From Clostridium sp. AN503 (GTDB lineage Bacteria; Bacillota; Clostridia; Lachnospirales; Lachnospiraceae), in assembly GCF_040719375.1 (NCBI RefSeq), contig NZ_JBFDTP010000002.1:1612001-1676000 (forward strand): a stretch of 64,000 bases of DNA, read 5' to 3'. This document shows, piece by piece, positions 17,358-25,991 of the stretch (the stretch's first letter is position 1; the number at the start of each line of letters is the position of its first letter). The position numbers and the translations under genes were made by a program. Below the pieces are notes generated by a model, which worked only from the letters and a program-made list of their open reading frames with translations, made no database searches and was not told the DNA's origin.

Positions 17358-18071
17358 ATGAAATTAAAAGAAGCAAGAATTCTGGTAGTGGATGACAATG
17401 AAGAGCTGTGCCGGCTGGTGCAGAGCATATGTATACAGGAGGGATTTTCCTCTGTGGAGATGGTCTTTACGTGCCGGGAAGCAGAGAAAAGATTTTCTAA
17501 AAAGGACGTTGACTTTCTGATTCTCGATGTCAATATGCCGCAGGAGGACGGTTTTTCTTTTTTTCAGCGCATAAAACCGGTTCTGGAAGAACAACGGATT
17601 CCGGTTCTGTTCCTTTCTGCCAGGGATCAGGATGAAGACCGGCTGCTGGGGCTTGGATTAGGCGCTGACGATTATATGACAAAGCCGTTTCTGCCAAAAG
17701 AACTCATCCTTCGGATTCAGGCTATTTTAAGGCGCACCTACCGTCTGGACGAACAAAACAGCCAATGCTATCGGCTGGGAGACCGCGAGGTGGATTTGTC
17801 GGCAGGCACCGTGCGGCTTTTAGACGGTTCTGGCATGGTAATCCAGCTGACGAATAAGGAATACCAGCTATTGAAACTATTTTTGGAAAACCGCGGAAGG
17901 ATTATGACATTCGATATCCTGTCAGAATCCGTCTGGGGGGAAAACTACTATGATTACGAAAATACTCTGATGGTGCATATTCGCAAGCTTCGCGAAAAGA
18001 TTGAGGAGAAGCCATCAGAGCCGGAATTTTTGATTACAGTGAAAGGATTAGGGTATCGGATGAACGCATGA
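17358..18071 (+). CDS. OmpR-family response regulator
   Basis: 237 residues from ATG 17358 (AAGGAAGG 8 nt upstream). The receiver domain has the acidic pair VVDDNEE, the phospho-acceptor Asp in LILDVNMPQEDG, Thr/Ser in LFLSARD and Lys in MTKPF. The C-terminal winged helix ends MVHIRKLREKIEEKPSEP. It is coupled to the kinase by a 4-nt overlap. A TATAAT at 17329-17334 with a poor -35 precedes it, consistent with activator-assisted transcription. It probably controls the divergent ABC operon, as CprR or NsrR do in related systems. Confidence 0.9.
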   Translation: MKLKEARILVVDDNEELCRLVQSICIQEGFSSVEMVFTCREAEKRFSKKDVDFLILDVNMPQEDGFSFFQRIKPVLEEQRIPVLFLSARDQDEDRLLGLGLGADDYMTKPFLPKELILRIQAILRRTYRLDEQNSQCYRLGDREVDLSAGTVRLLDGSGMVIQLTNKEYQLLKLFLENRGRIMTFDILSESVWGENYYDYENTLMVHIRKLREKIEEKPSEPEFLITVKGLGYRMNA

Positions 18072-19423
18072 AAAGCCTGATGAGAATTTATTTTAAATAT
18101 ATCGCAACGGCCGTCCTGCTGATTATGCTTTTTATTGCGATACAGATCGGGATTCTCGGTGCGGTTACTGTAAAATTGTATGGGAACGGCAGCGAACATG
18201 GGAAATATGCAGTCAGACAGATTTATGATATGCTCCACTTCGCAGATGGAGAGATGGCTTCCGGACAGGCGGAGGCTATCACGAGCCTGGAGGAAATGAG
18301 TGTTTCTTTTGCCATGGTACTGGACGATGCCGGACAGCCTGTCTGGACCTACCGTCTGCCCGAAAACCTGAACCATGCCTATACGGCCTCGGAAATCGCG
18401 TCGTTTGCCCGCTGGTATCTGGATGATTATCCGGTATCTGTCTGGGGCGGGGATAAGGGGCTGCTTGTGATTGGATATCCCCGTGGGAGTATTTGGAATT
18501 ACCATGTCCGACGGGACACGAAGGATCTTGAGGGGATGATGACATTCTTTTCCTTGAGTTTTGTGTTGACAATCCTGGCTGCCATCGTGGTCCTCCTTGT
18601 TTCCGGATACCGTTACTACCGTAAGATGAGAGAGATGACGGACGCCATCGGACAGCTTGCCTCCGGAGGAAGTGTTCATCTGCCGGAAAATGGAACCATG
18701 GGGGACATAGGAGCCGCGCTGAACCGCACTTCAGACCGTCTGTCCACACAGCGCCGGCAGCTGGAACAGAGGGATGAAGCACGGACGGAATGGATCAGCA
18801 GCGTTTCACACGATATCCGCACGCCGCTGTCGCTGGTTATGGGCTATGCTGACATGATTGAGAACCAATCCGAGCCAGGGTCGGAGGTGCGAAAGAGGGC
18901 TGTTCTGATCCGCGGGCAAAGTATCCGCATCCGCAATCTGATTGAAGATTTGAACCTGGTTTCCAAGTTGGAGTACCATATGCAGCCCCTGCGATTAAAG
19001 ACGGTCTCCCTGGCAGCCATTCTGCGCAGGGCGGCAGCAGATCTGTTAAACACGGTGGAGCAGCCCGAGAATTATCCATTTTCCATCTATATGGAACCGG
19101 AATTCGAGGCGTTTTCCATGGAAGGTGACGAACAGCTTTTGCTGCGGGCCTTCCAGAATATCCTGGGAAATTCGGTGCGTCATAATGAAGGTGGATGCAG
19201 TCTTACTGTGCGGGCTGTGCAGGAAAATGGCCAGCCTGTGATCCGGTTCCAGGATGATGGATGCGGAATTTTACCGGATATCTGCCTGTATCTTAACGAA
19301 GGCCAACTGCCAAAGGAGGATACCCATGTGATGGGGCTGCGTATTGTCCGCCAGATTGTAAACGCCCATGGAGGTGAAATCCATGTGGACATGGATGGAC
19401 ACAGAATCTGCCTACGTTTGTAG
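18068..19423 (+). CDS. Membrane sensor histidine kinase
   Basis: 451 residues. One span lies at the N-terminus (~10-38) and a second near ~160-180, flanking an extracytoplasmic loop of about 120 residues. HAMP-like sequence follows, then the H-box WISSVSHDIRTPLSLVMGYADMIE-type motif (phospho-His in SHDIRTP), N-box NILGNSVRHNEGG, G1 DDGCGI and a final G-rich segment. An extracellular loop of this size fits direct ligand sensing as in CprK/NsrK. The short C-terminus (ends RICLRL) is complete. Confidence 0.88.
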   Translation: MKSLMRIYFKYIATAVLLIMLFIAIQIGILGAVTVKLYGNGSEHGKYAVRQIYDMLHFADGEMASGQAEAITSLEEMSVSFAMVLDDAGQPVWTYRLPENLNHAYTASEIASFARWYLDDYPVSVWGGDKGLLVIGYPRGSIWNYHVRRDTKDLEGMMTFFSLSFVLTILAAIVVLLVSGYRYYRKMREMTDAIGQLASGGSVHLPENGTMGDIGAALNRTSDRLSTQRRQLEQRDEARTEWISSVSHDIRTPLSLVMGYADMIENQSEPGSEVRKRAVLIRGQSIRIRNLIEDLNLVSKLEYHMQPLRLKTVSLAAILRRAAADLLNTVEQPENYPFSIYMEPEFEAFSMEGDEQLLLRAFQNILGNSVRHNEGGCSLTVRAVQENGQPVIRFQDDGCGILPDICLYLNEGQLPKEDTHVMGLRIVRQIVNAHGGEIHVDMDGHRICLRL

Positions 19424-19663
19424 CGAAGCTGGTATGGAAGCCAGACTGGAATGCTTCGTATTGACATAACAGTCGCGCTGGCTACTCCTTTCGATCGTGT
19501 GCTGAAAGTATCTGGGGCAGATTTCCCGGAACCGGCCAGTCAATTGACGGTTTGATCTGCTTATTGTATACTTTACTTTAACATAAATTGGTTTATAGCT
19601 AATGGGGAATACGCGGGCCATTCACGCTTCCCACATAAAATCTTGTGCAGAAAGGATTCAACC

Positions 19664-20135
19664 ATGCTGGTTACAATAAAACAAATAAAAGCAAATACTG
19701 AAAAATTATGTTTCAATCTATGACGGTGATCAACAGATTGCACAGATCACAAAGCCCCTTACGGTTGTGGACAACTTGGATATTTATTTCCTCCATATAA
19801 AGGATGAGTATGCACCCATGATTCCTCTTTTGTCCTTTTTTGTTGTATATTACGATTATAGAAAATATAATAACAGTGGAGAAATCGTTAAGAACTACAT
19901 TGAGATTTCTAAGAGTTATACCTATGGAAAAAATAACGATAAATATAATCCAAACTGGATCGCTGAAGCGTTTGGACAGCAGGTATCCGATGAACTGGAG
20001 CAGACATTGGGAAAGCTACTGGAATATAACCCTGCTCAAATAAAAAGGATTGTGAAAATAGTCGGTTTGATTTTTTTAGTGATTTTTCTATTGTCAATTA
20101 TTTTGCTTGCAGTCTTAATCAGTATATTAGGATAA
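19664..20135 (+). pseudogene. Frameshifted small C-terminally anchored protein
   Basis: ATG 19664 with AAAGGA upstream opens MLVTIKQIKANTEK and then hits a stop. The frame that continues from the A5 run at 19701-19705 reads NYVSIYDGDQQIAQITKPL and on through 20135 without its own ATG. Removing one A joins them into a ~156-residue protein with a C-terminal membrane span (IVGLIFLVIFLLSIILLAVLI). The continuous coding character on both sides of the A run points to a one-base slip: a pseudogene, phase variation or a sequence error. No family recognised. Confidence 0.6.
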
Positions 20136-20282
20136 GATGTCTTGCGATGTAATCGTTATTAATTTTCATTGCTGTTAAAATTAAAAACGTATAAACGGGG
20201 CCTGTTATTCAGGAGTGAATCAATTGCAGGCAATGAAAACAGGTAGATGCATAGAGGAAATAATTGGAGATGGCGGATTAAT

Positions 20283-20825
20283 ATGAGTGAATACGAGAAA
20301 GAGAAACTTAAAGATAGTTTGATGAAACAACAAACAGAAAACTTCCAGTTTGGAGGTAAGCTGAATGAAACGATAAATCGGAATTTGCGGAGGGACATGG
20401 TTGTGGAACATAATCATTTGATAGAGTTTGAAGAATTAGGCGTATTGTACGGCAGGGATTGTATTTTTGTAGATAATGTTGTTCAAACAGGTTCGACACT
20501 TAAACTTAAGGGAAAGATAAATGGCCGTCTTGCAAGTAAAATTCACGACAATATATGGATTCCATACGAGCTTACATTTAAACAAGTAATAAAATATTCT
20601 TCTTGTGAATTAGATACATTTGAAGCTAGTAGAAATGAGGCATACGCTATGTGCAAAGCATCATTCTTTATAATTCAAGATAGTGAATACCTGAAAAAAA
20701 TGCCTATCCGGTATGACTACAAAAAATATGATTATAAGCATTTTATGGTATGCACTTATGACTTTATTTTTAATGTGTTTGCAGTTGACTATAAACTAAC
20801 GCATGATTTTAAATTCCAAGAATAA
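20283..20825 (+). CDS. Hypothetical cytosolic protein
   Basis: 180 residues from ATG 20283 (GGAGATGGCGG upstream; the upstream ATG 20247 has a poorer site). A Lys/Glu-rich helical N-terminus is followed by a mixed alpha/beta part with several Tyr/Phe-rich stretches, and there is no signal or span. It sits among other orphan accessory genes; the AT-rich codon use differs from the housekeeping blocks. An immunity-type protein is possible but not shown. Confidence 0.55.
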   Translation: MSEYEKEKLKDSLMKQQTENFQFGGKLNETINRNLRRDMVVEHNHLIEFEELGVLYGRDCIFVDNVVQTGSTLKLKGKINGRLASKIHDNIWIPYELTFKQVIKYSSCELDTFEASRNEAYAMCKASFFIIQDSEYLKKMPIRYDYKKYDYKHFMVCTYDFIFNVFAVDYKLTHDFKFQE

Positions 20826-20934
20826 GAAATAATTTTATTATATTCATCGTAAATTCCAGTTTATAGAGGTGTAAAAATAGATATTGTTGTTTGCTGAATA
20901 TATAAAAGAAAAATCAAATTAGATTGGTGATAAA

Positions 20935-21534
20935 GTGGGAAAACAGATAAATTATTGGATGGACTATGACAATTTTTTAATGGTCGCGCAAAAGGCAGTT
21001 GACTTAGGTTGCAAAATCATAAAAGAAGATCTAAAATTAGGCAGGGTTATTGAAAGTGGAGATATCAGCATTATCACTCACTATGGAAAAAGTAATCATA
21101 CAGAGTATTATTTCCATCTTCCGGAGGCGGGAGCCATCGAGATCCGCTCTGTGGATAGCAAGGAGTGCTTGGACTACGGCTACACTGCAACTGGGAATTC
21201 CATCATTGAAGCGGGCTACTCTTTGATTGTAAATGAGCCAACAGGTGTTGCTGGAACGCGATGGAAGAGAGAGATCCGGAGGGCGAGAATTTATTGCATA
21301 ACTGGGTATTACGATGAAAATGAAGATTATATATCGAGGCCGGATTGTCTGACCAAAGTATATAATTCCCTTGTGAGATATATAAAAAAGATAGCGCCTT
21401 ATACAGAATTCGTGGATATGTTGGTAAGTATGAGAGACGAAAATTATGGGGAAAATTTTGAATACAGGCATAAGGAATATATAACAAAATCATGTCTGGA
21501 TCTGGTGAAAAATGAAGGGTATCGATTATGTTGA
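20935..21534 (+). CDS. Hypothetical protein, immunity-like
   Basis: 199 residues from GTG 20935 (TGGTGA upstream). The opening INYWMDYDNFLMVAQKAV is followed by alternating strands (YYFHLPEAGAIEIR, NSIIEAGYSLIVN) and a charged helical end. The aromatic/acidic composition resembles immunity proteins of polymorphic toxin systems, though no toxin lies nearby and I recognise no named family. Isolated gene, intact frame. Confidence 0.55.
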   Translation: MGKQINYWMDYDNFLMVAQKAVDLGCKIIKEDLKLGRVIESGDISIITHYGKSNHTEYYFHLPEAGAIEIRSVDSKECLDYGYTATGNSIIEAGYSLIVNEPTGVAGTRWKREIRRARIYCITGYYDENEDYISRPDCLTKVYNSLVRYIKKIAPYTEFVDMLVSMRDENYGENFEYRHKEYITKSCLDLVKNEGYRLC

Positions 21535-21635
21535 TTATGTCAGTTTCATTTTATGTTTGGCTCAATCATCCGATATAAATGTAGTATAATTACACATAAA
21601 GAAAAGCTGCACTATAGGAATCCAGGGGGGGAAAG

Positions 21636-22184
21636 GTGCTGTCCCAGACCTGCTTCGGGGACGGAATTCAGGATTGCCTGGTTATGGAGGACGGCAGGAT
21701 TGTTACCAGTTACTTTGACGAGGGAATATTTGGGAATTTTGGGTGGGATCAGCCGCTGGGCGCCAGCGGCCTCGTGGTCTGGGATGAACAGGGGCGTGTT
21801 TTGTGGAAAAATACAACTCATGCGATGATTGACTGCTATGCCATGAACATTGACGAACAGAATAATCTGTGGTTTTATTATTATAATGAATTTCTTCTTG
21901 TGAAGACAGATTTTACGTCCGAGTGGGTGTACCGGCCCAAACTTTCCGGCAGCAGTTCCCTTTTGATTATGAAGAGCCATACCGGTGTTATTATGGACAG
22001 CGGTTACAGGGGACACAGTAAGCTCAAGATGCTCCGGCTTTTGGGAGATCGGCTGGGGAAGATAAGCGAAGTGGAGTTTACATGGGAAGGCCATAGGATT
22101 CCGCTGGACCTGTATTGTTTTAGAAGCTCGAAGGCAGTTATAGCGGATGGGAAAGGAAAAATTTATTGTGTGGATGTTATTTAA
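21636..22184 (+). CDS. Hypothetical beta-propeller-like protein, probably N-terminally truncated
   Basis: 182 residues from GTG 21636. The sequence has repeated strand-turn patterns ending in Asp/Gly (MEDGRIVTSYFDEG, WDEQGRVLWKN, DEQNNLWFYY) like blades of a propeller. It begins abruptly in such a pattern (GDGIQDCLVMEDG), and an in-frame stop lies 21 nt upstream, so an N-terminal portion seems lost. The G-rich run before the GTG is at poor spacing for a ribosome-binding site. A remnant is likely. Confidence 0.45.
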   Translation: MLSQTCFGDGIQDCLVMEDGRIVTSYFDEGIFGNFGWDQPLGASGLVVWDEQGRVLWKNTTHAMIDCYAMNIDEQNNLWFYYYNEFLLVKTDFTSEWVYRPKLSGSSSLLIMKSHTGVIMDSGYRGHSKLKMLRLLGDRLGKISEVEFTWEGHRIPLDLYCFRSSKAVIADGKGKIYCVDVI

Positions 22185-22427
22185 ACGGCATCAACGAAGA
22201 TTGATGGAAGCGAAGCGCCGAACTGCCCGGAGGACAGCAGAACACGGTTTGCCCGAATTGGCCGCCGGTTAGCCTATCTGTACCAGAGAGAGATTTAACG
22301 CAAATATAGGTCTGCCGCCTAAGAAAGTGCATTTCTTTTAAGAAGAGAAGAAGAGGGGAAAATGTTACTTGCCCCCTTCCTTAAAAATTAAATTCATTTT
22401 TGGATCAAATTTCTCTAAATTTTAAAT

Positions 22428-23492
22428 TTAGAAGCCCTCTGTATTTTCCCGAAGCTTCACCGCATTTCGCGCGCTCCGCCGCCGCTCGTCCTCCAGCGCT
22501 GCGTAATGTTTCTTGGTGGTATTGACATCAGCGTGTCCCAGCACATCTGCTACCAGATAGATATCCCCAGTCTCCCGGTACAGGTTTGTGCCATAGGTGC
22601 TGCGGAGTTTGTGGGGGGTGATCTTTTTTAAGGGAGTCACGATCCGGGCATATTTCTTCACCAGGTTCTCCACGCTGCGGACGGTGATCCGTTTTCGCTG
22701 GAGAGAGAGGAAGAGTGCGCTTTCATGTCCCGGCACGGTGTCGATACCAAATCTTTCATCCAGGTAGTCCTGCAGGGCATCCTCTACCTCAGTGCCAAAG
22801 TAGATGGTCACTTCCTTGCCGCCTTTCCGGTGGATATGGATTCCTCCATTTTTAAAATCCACATCGTTGATATCCAGGCCCACGCATTCTGACACACGGA
22901 TCCCAGTCCCTAAAAGCAGGGTCAGGAGCGCTAAGTCACGGATGCGGGTACGGTTGTGAAAGGCCTTTTGCTTGTCAGTCAGCTGGTCCCCCTGCTCGAC
23001 CTCGTCCAAAAGAAGTGCAACCTCATCAATATCCAGGCGGATGATCTCCTTGTCGTGAAGCTTGGGAAGCTGAACCAGAGCAGCTGGGTTGGTGGACAGC
23101 TTTTCAATGCGGAAAAAGTAGTTGTAAAAGCTTTTCAGGGAAGAGATCTTGCGCATGATTCCCCGCTCTTTATTGGTGACCTCCTGGTTCTGGTCATTGA
23201 AGCGGTACTTTAAGTACTCCATGTATTCTTCCAGATCGGATACGGTCAGCTGGTCTAAGTATTCCAGCCGGATCTCCATGCGGTCCAGCTTGGAAAAGAA
23301 CGGATTTTCCTTTTTTAGAAAATCAAAGAAGACCGTTAAGTCATAGGCGTAGGCGATCCTGGTCCGTGAAGATGTGCGCGGTTCGATCCCCCGGAAATAT
23401 TCTACGCAGAATGGAGGCAGTTCTCTGATGATCTGCCGCAGTTTCTTTATATTCTCAATATCCTTTTGCTCGTGGTAAGGCAAATTTGCCAT
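22428..23492 (-). CDS. Xer-family tyrosine recombinase
   Basis: 354 residues. An N-terminal SAM-like core-binding domain is followed by a catalytic domain with Arg in GTGIRVSE, Lys in HRKGGKEV, HxLR as HKLRSTYGT, GHADVNTTKKHY with the nucleophile Tyr in KKHY. All catalytic residues are present. At ~350 residues it is slightly longer than XerC/D. It could be the housekeeping dimer-resolution enzyme or a mobile integrase. The following core gene (ttcA-like) and absence of element ends favour a chromosomal Xer protein, which could also serve the inovirus-like element at 37-45 kb. Confidence 0.88.
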   Translation of the reverse strand: MANLPYHEQKDIENIKKLRQIIRELPPFCVEYFRGIEPRTSSRTRIAYAYDLTVFFDFLKKENPFFSKLDRMEIRLEYLDQLTVSDLEEYMEYLKYRFNDQNQEVTNKERGIMRKISSLKSFYNYFFRIEKLSTNPAALVQLPKLHDKEIIRLDIDEVALLLDEVEQGDQLTDKQKAFHNRTRIRDLALLTLLLGTGIRVSECVGLDINDVDFKNGGIHIHRKGGKEVTIYFGTEVEDALQDYLDERFGIDTVPGHESALFLSLQRKRITVRSVENLVKKYARIVTPLKKITPHKLRSTYGTNLYRETGDIYLVADVLGHADVNTTKKHYAALEDERRRSARNAVKLRENTEGF

Positions 23493-23547
23493 GTCAGTTC
23501 CTTCTTTCTGGTCACACCTGCTGGTTGTTTTCTATTTATCTGATGGG

Positions 23548-24285
23548 TTACCGACGGGTCATCTCTGCAGGAGAGGGCCATCCTTCCAGATCTCCCTCTA
23601 TGACTGCCCGGAACAGCCTGTCTTTTACACCGGGATTCTCATGCTCCAGGGTGGAGATCAGGTTTTTCACATATTCCCTGCGCGTGTGCCCGTCCATGGG
23701 ACAGGGATTCTTGCAGACCGGCAGGCTGTATTTGTTCCGGAAGCCTTTTACGTCTGCTTCTGTCACATAGAGCATTGGCCGAATGACCGTAAGACCGGTG
23801 CGGTCTAACCGTGTCCGGGGCGAAAATGCATGGAAACGCCCTTCATAGAGCAGGGAGAGCATGGCTGTCTCGATCAGATCGTCCCTGTGGTGCGCGTAGG
23901 CGATCTTGTTGCAGCCCAGCTCCAGGGCCTTGCTGTTGAGCGCCCCCTTGCGCATCTTTGCACAGAGAGAACAGGGATTGGACTCCTGCCGGATATCAAA
24001 AAGGACCTTACCGATATCCGTGGGGATCACCTCATAGGGGATCTCAAACTGGGTGCAGAGCTCCCGTACCGGTTCTAAATTCATATTGCCGAGTCCTAGA
24101 TCCACCGTGATCGCTGAGAGCGAGAAGCTTTTGGGGTAAAAATGCTGCAGGTGGTGGAGGCCGTAGAGCAGGGTCAGGCTGTCCTTCCCGCCGGAAATGC
24201 CAATGGCAATATGGTCATTTTCGCTGATCATCTCATATTGATCCACAGCCTGGCGCACCAGGCTGAGCAGACGCTGTAATTTCAT
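23548..24285 (-). CDS. TtcA-like tRNA 2-thiocytidine biosynthesis protein
   Basis: 245 residues. The PP-loop ATP pyrophosphatase motif SGGKDS (GISGGKDSLTLLYGL) is at ~29-43, NPCSLCAKMRKGAL carries the CxxC and AYAHHRDDLIETAM the HHxDD family block. TtcA enzymes thiolate C32 of tRNA using an Fe-S cluster bound by CxxC plus a third Cys (likely CKNPCP). The frame is intact. It is 55 nt upstream of the recombinase in transcription order and divergent from the HPr-like gene. Confidence 0.88.
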   Translation of the reverse strand: MKLQRLLSLVRQAVDQYEMISENDHIAIGISGGKDSLTLLYGLHHLQHFYPKSFSLSAITVDLGLGNMNLEPVRELCTQFEIPYEVIPTDIGKVLFDIRQESNPCSLCAKMRKGALNSKALELGCNKIAYAHHRDDLIETAMLSLLYEGRFHAFSPRTRLDRTGLTVIRPMLYVTEADVKGFRNKYSLPVCKNPCPMDGHTRREYVKNLISTLEHENPGVKDRLFRAVIEGDLEGWPSPAEMTRR

Positions 24286-24459
24286 AGACGCTTTGACGTC
24301 CTTTCCTGATTGTACTGTTGTTATGCTGCTCTTACTATTTTACTCATTGAGGTCCCAGATTGTCAAGCATTGCTGATTCTTACAAAGTGTGGTAAGATGG
24401 AGCCAGATAGTGAATCCAAGCCAGACATTCGGCAATACAATCTCACGGAGGAAAAATCA

Positions 24460-24729
24460 ATGAAACGCTTTACCTATACGGTATCAGATCCCCAGGGCCT
24501 TCATGCGCGCAATGCTATCAGCCTGTGCCGCCTTGCAGGGACCTTTAAGGCCCAGACCCTGATCCATGTGCAGGAGGATGGGAAACAGAGAAAGGCAGAC
24601 TGTAAAGATATGATCGGGCTCATGGGGCTATGTGTCCGTCAGGATACCACGGTAGAGATCACCATAGAAGGCGAAGATGAGGACATGGCTTTTAACAGCC
24701 TGCGGGCTGCAATTTCGACGATTTTGTAG
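24460..24729 (+). CDS. HPr-like phosphocarrier with Asp at the Ser46 position
   Basis: 89 residues from ATG 24460 (GGAGG upstream). The active-site His15 is in QGLHARNA, in canonical spacing, but the usual Pro after HAR is Asn. The regulatory segment, normally KSIMGVMSL, reads KDMIGLMGL, so the Ser phosphorylated by HPr kinase is replaced by Asp. HPr carries phosphate from enzyme I to EIIA. The Asp may permanently mimic HPr-Ser-P or remove HPrK control. It lies just upstream of the PTS catabolic region, so it may be dedicated to it. A housekeeping HPr is expected elsewhere. Confidence 0.88.
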   Translation: MKRFTYTVSDPQGLHARNAISLCRLAGTFKAQTLIHVQEDGKQRKADCKDMIGLMGLCVRQDTTVEITIEGEDEDMAFNSLRAAISTIL

Positions 24730-24752
24730 TTATACTTATAGGTTTTCTAGGG

Positions 24753-24773
24753 GTTTCCTAACAGTTAGGAAAC
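24753..24773. promoter_or_regulatory. Operator palindrome A (probable PRD-regulator site)
   Basis: A perfect 21-nt palindrome with 10-bp arms around a central A, core TTTCCTAACAGTTAGGAAA. The same core recurs at 27912-27936. A TATAAA at 24816-24821 follows, with its 5' end 53 nt from the palindrome centre. Confidence 0.75.
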
Positions 24774-24815
24774 GGATTTACCGCACATTTAAGAGTCTGC
24801 CTGTTAAACTGTCCT

Positions 24816-24821
24816 TATAAA
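24816..24821 (+). promoter_or_regulatory. -10 element of the mupG promoter
   Basis: TATAAA within CCTTATAA, a word shared with the PTS promoter at 27966. No good -35 is visible at 16-18 nt, which fits an activator-dependent promoter. Confidence 0.45.
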
Positions 24822-24869
24822 AATAGAAAGAGTACGCAGGAGCGCGTACCTGACAGGAGGGTTTATCAT

Positions 24870-25967
24870 ATGGCAAGACTGGGAATTTCAATTTATCCGG
24901 AGCATTCCACTGTGGAAGCGGATGTCGCTTATATCAGGAAAGCCGGGGAACTGGGGTTTAAAAGTGTTTTTACCTGTTTGCTCAGTGTAGAGGGTAAGAG
25001 CCGCGAAGAGGTGATCGAGGAGTTCCGTATCCGGGCAGATGCGGCGCATGAGGCGGGTATGGAGATCATTCCTGATGTCAGTCCAGCTGTTTTTGAGAAG
25101 ATGGGGATATCTTATGAGGATCTGTCCGTATTTACCCAGATGCATGTGGACGGGATCCGTCTGGATGAAGGGTTTGACGGGATGAAGGAGAGTATGATGA
25201 CCTATAACCCGCAGGGGCTGAAGATCGGTCTGAATGCCAGCACCAAGCTGGCGTATGTGGCGAATGTGATGGATCATCATCCGGACAGGAGCAAGCTGGT
25301 CACCTGCCACAATTTCTATCCTCAGCGCTATACCGGCCTGAGCCTGGAGCATTTCAACCGCTGCAATGCGGCGATGAAGGCACTGGAGCTTCCGGTCTCT
25401 GCGTTTGTCTCCAGCGAAAACCCGGATGCCTATGGCCCATGGCCGGTCAATGAAGGGCTTTGCACCCTTGAGATGCACAGGGACCGTCCTCTGGATTTCC
25501 AGGTGCGCCATCTGTTTGCTACCGGTATGATCGATGATGTCCTGATCGCCAACGCATACGCCACCGATGAGGAGCTTGAGGCCTGTGCGAAGGTGAATCC
25601 CAGTATACTGACCTTTGGTGTCTGTATGGAAAAGGAATTGACGCCGGTGGAGGAAGCGATTTTTAATTACGAAGAACGGCATGTGGTGCGCGGCGATCTC
25701 AGTGAATATATGATCCGGTCCACATGGCCGAGAGTGACTTTTGCAAAAGAGTCCATCCCTGCTGCCAATACCAGGGATTTAAAACGCGGGGATGTGGTCA
25801 TACTGAATGACGGATATCCCAAGTATAAAGGTGAGCTGCATATCGTTTTAAAGGATATGCCGAATGACGGCAGGAAGAATGTGATCGGGCATCTTCCGGA
25901 ATATGAGCATATCCTGCTTGACTATACGGAGCCGTGGAAGGTATTTGCGCTTACCAGAGCAGAATAA
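24870..25967 (+). CDS. mupG: MupG-family (DUF871) 6-phospho-glycosidase
   Basis: 365 residues. The N-terminal TIM barrel (MARLGISIYPEHSTVEADVAYI) is followed by a beta-rich C-terminal domain (from ~250). Landmarks are GLNASTK, CHNFYPQRYTGLSLEHF and FVSSENPD. Staphylococcal MupG hydrolyses the disaccharide MurNAc-6-phosphate-GlcNAc after PTS uptake. Here it is co-transcribed with a PRD regulator and precedes a Lac/Cel-type PTS, so an intracellular phospho-disaccharide is the likely substrate. The exact sugar is not deducible. ACAGGAGGG precedes the ATG. Confidence 0.85.
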   Translation: MARLGISIYPEHSTVEADVAYIRKAGELGFKSVFTCLLSVEGKSREEVIEEFRIRADAAHEAGMEIIPDVSPAVFEKMGISYEDLSVFTQMHVDGIRLDEGFDGMKESMMTYNPQGLKIGLNASTKLAYVANVMDHHPDRSKLVTCHNFYPQRYTGLSLEHFNRCNAAMKALELPVSAFVSSENPDAYGPWPVNEGLCTLEMHRDRPLDFQVRHLFATGMIDDVLIANAYATDEELEACAKVNPSILTFGVCMEKELTPVEEAIFNYEERHVVRGDLSEYMIRSTWPRVTFAKESIPAANTRDLKRGDVVILNDGYPKYKGELHIVLKDMPNDGRKNVIGHLPEYEHILLDYTEPWKVFALTRAE

Positions 25968-25991
25968 GAGACACATAAGGGGGAACAGGCC

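Noticed and set aside
22428..23492. Tyrosine recombinase as the integrase of a nearby mobile element
   Set aside because: No direct repeats or element genes border it; the adjacent ttcA-like core gene favours a chromosomal Xer protein.
24888..25682. 264-aa minus-strand ORF opposite mupG
   Set aside because: Antisense shadow: His/Leu-rich composition, no ribosome-binding site, and it mirrors a well-supported gene.
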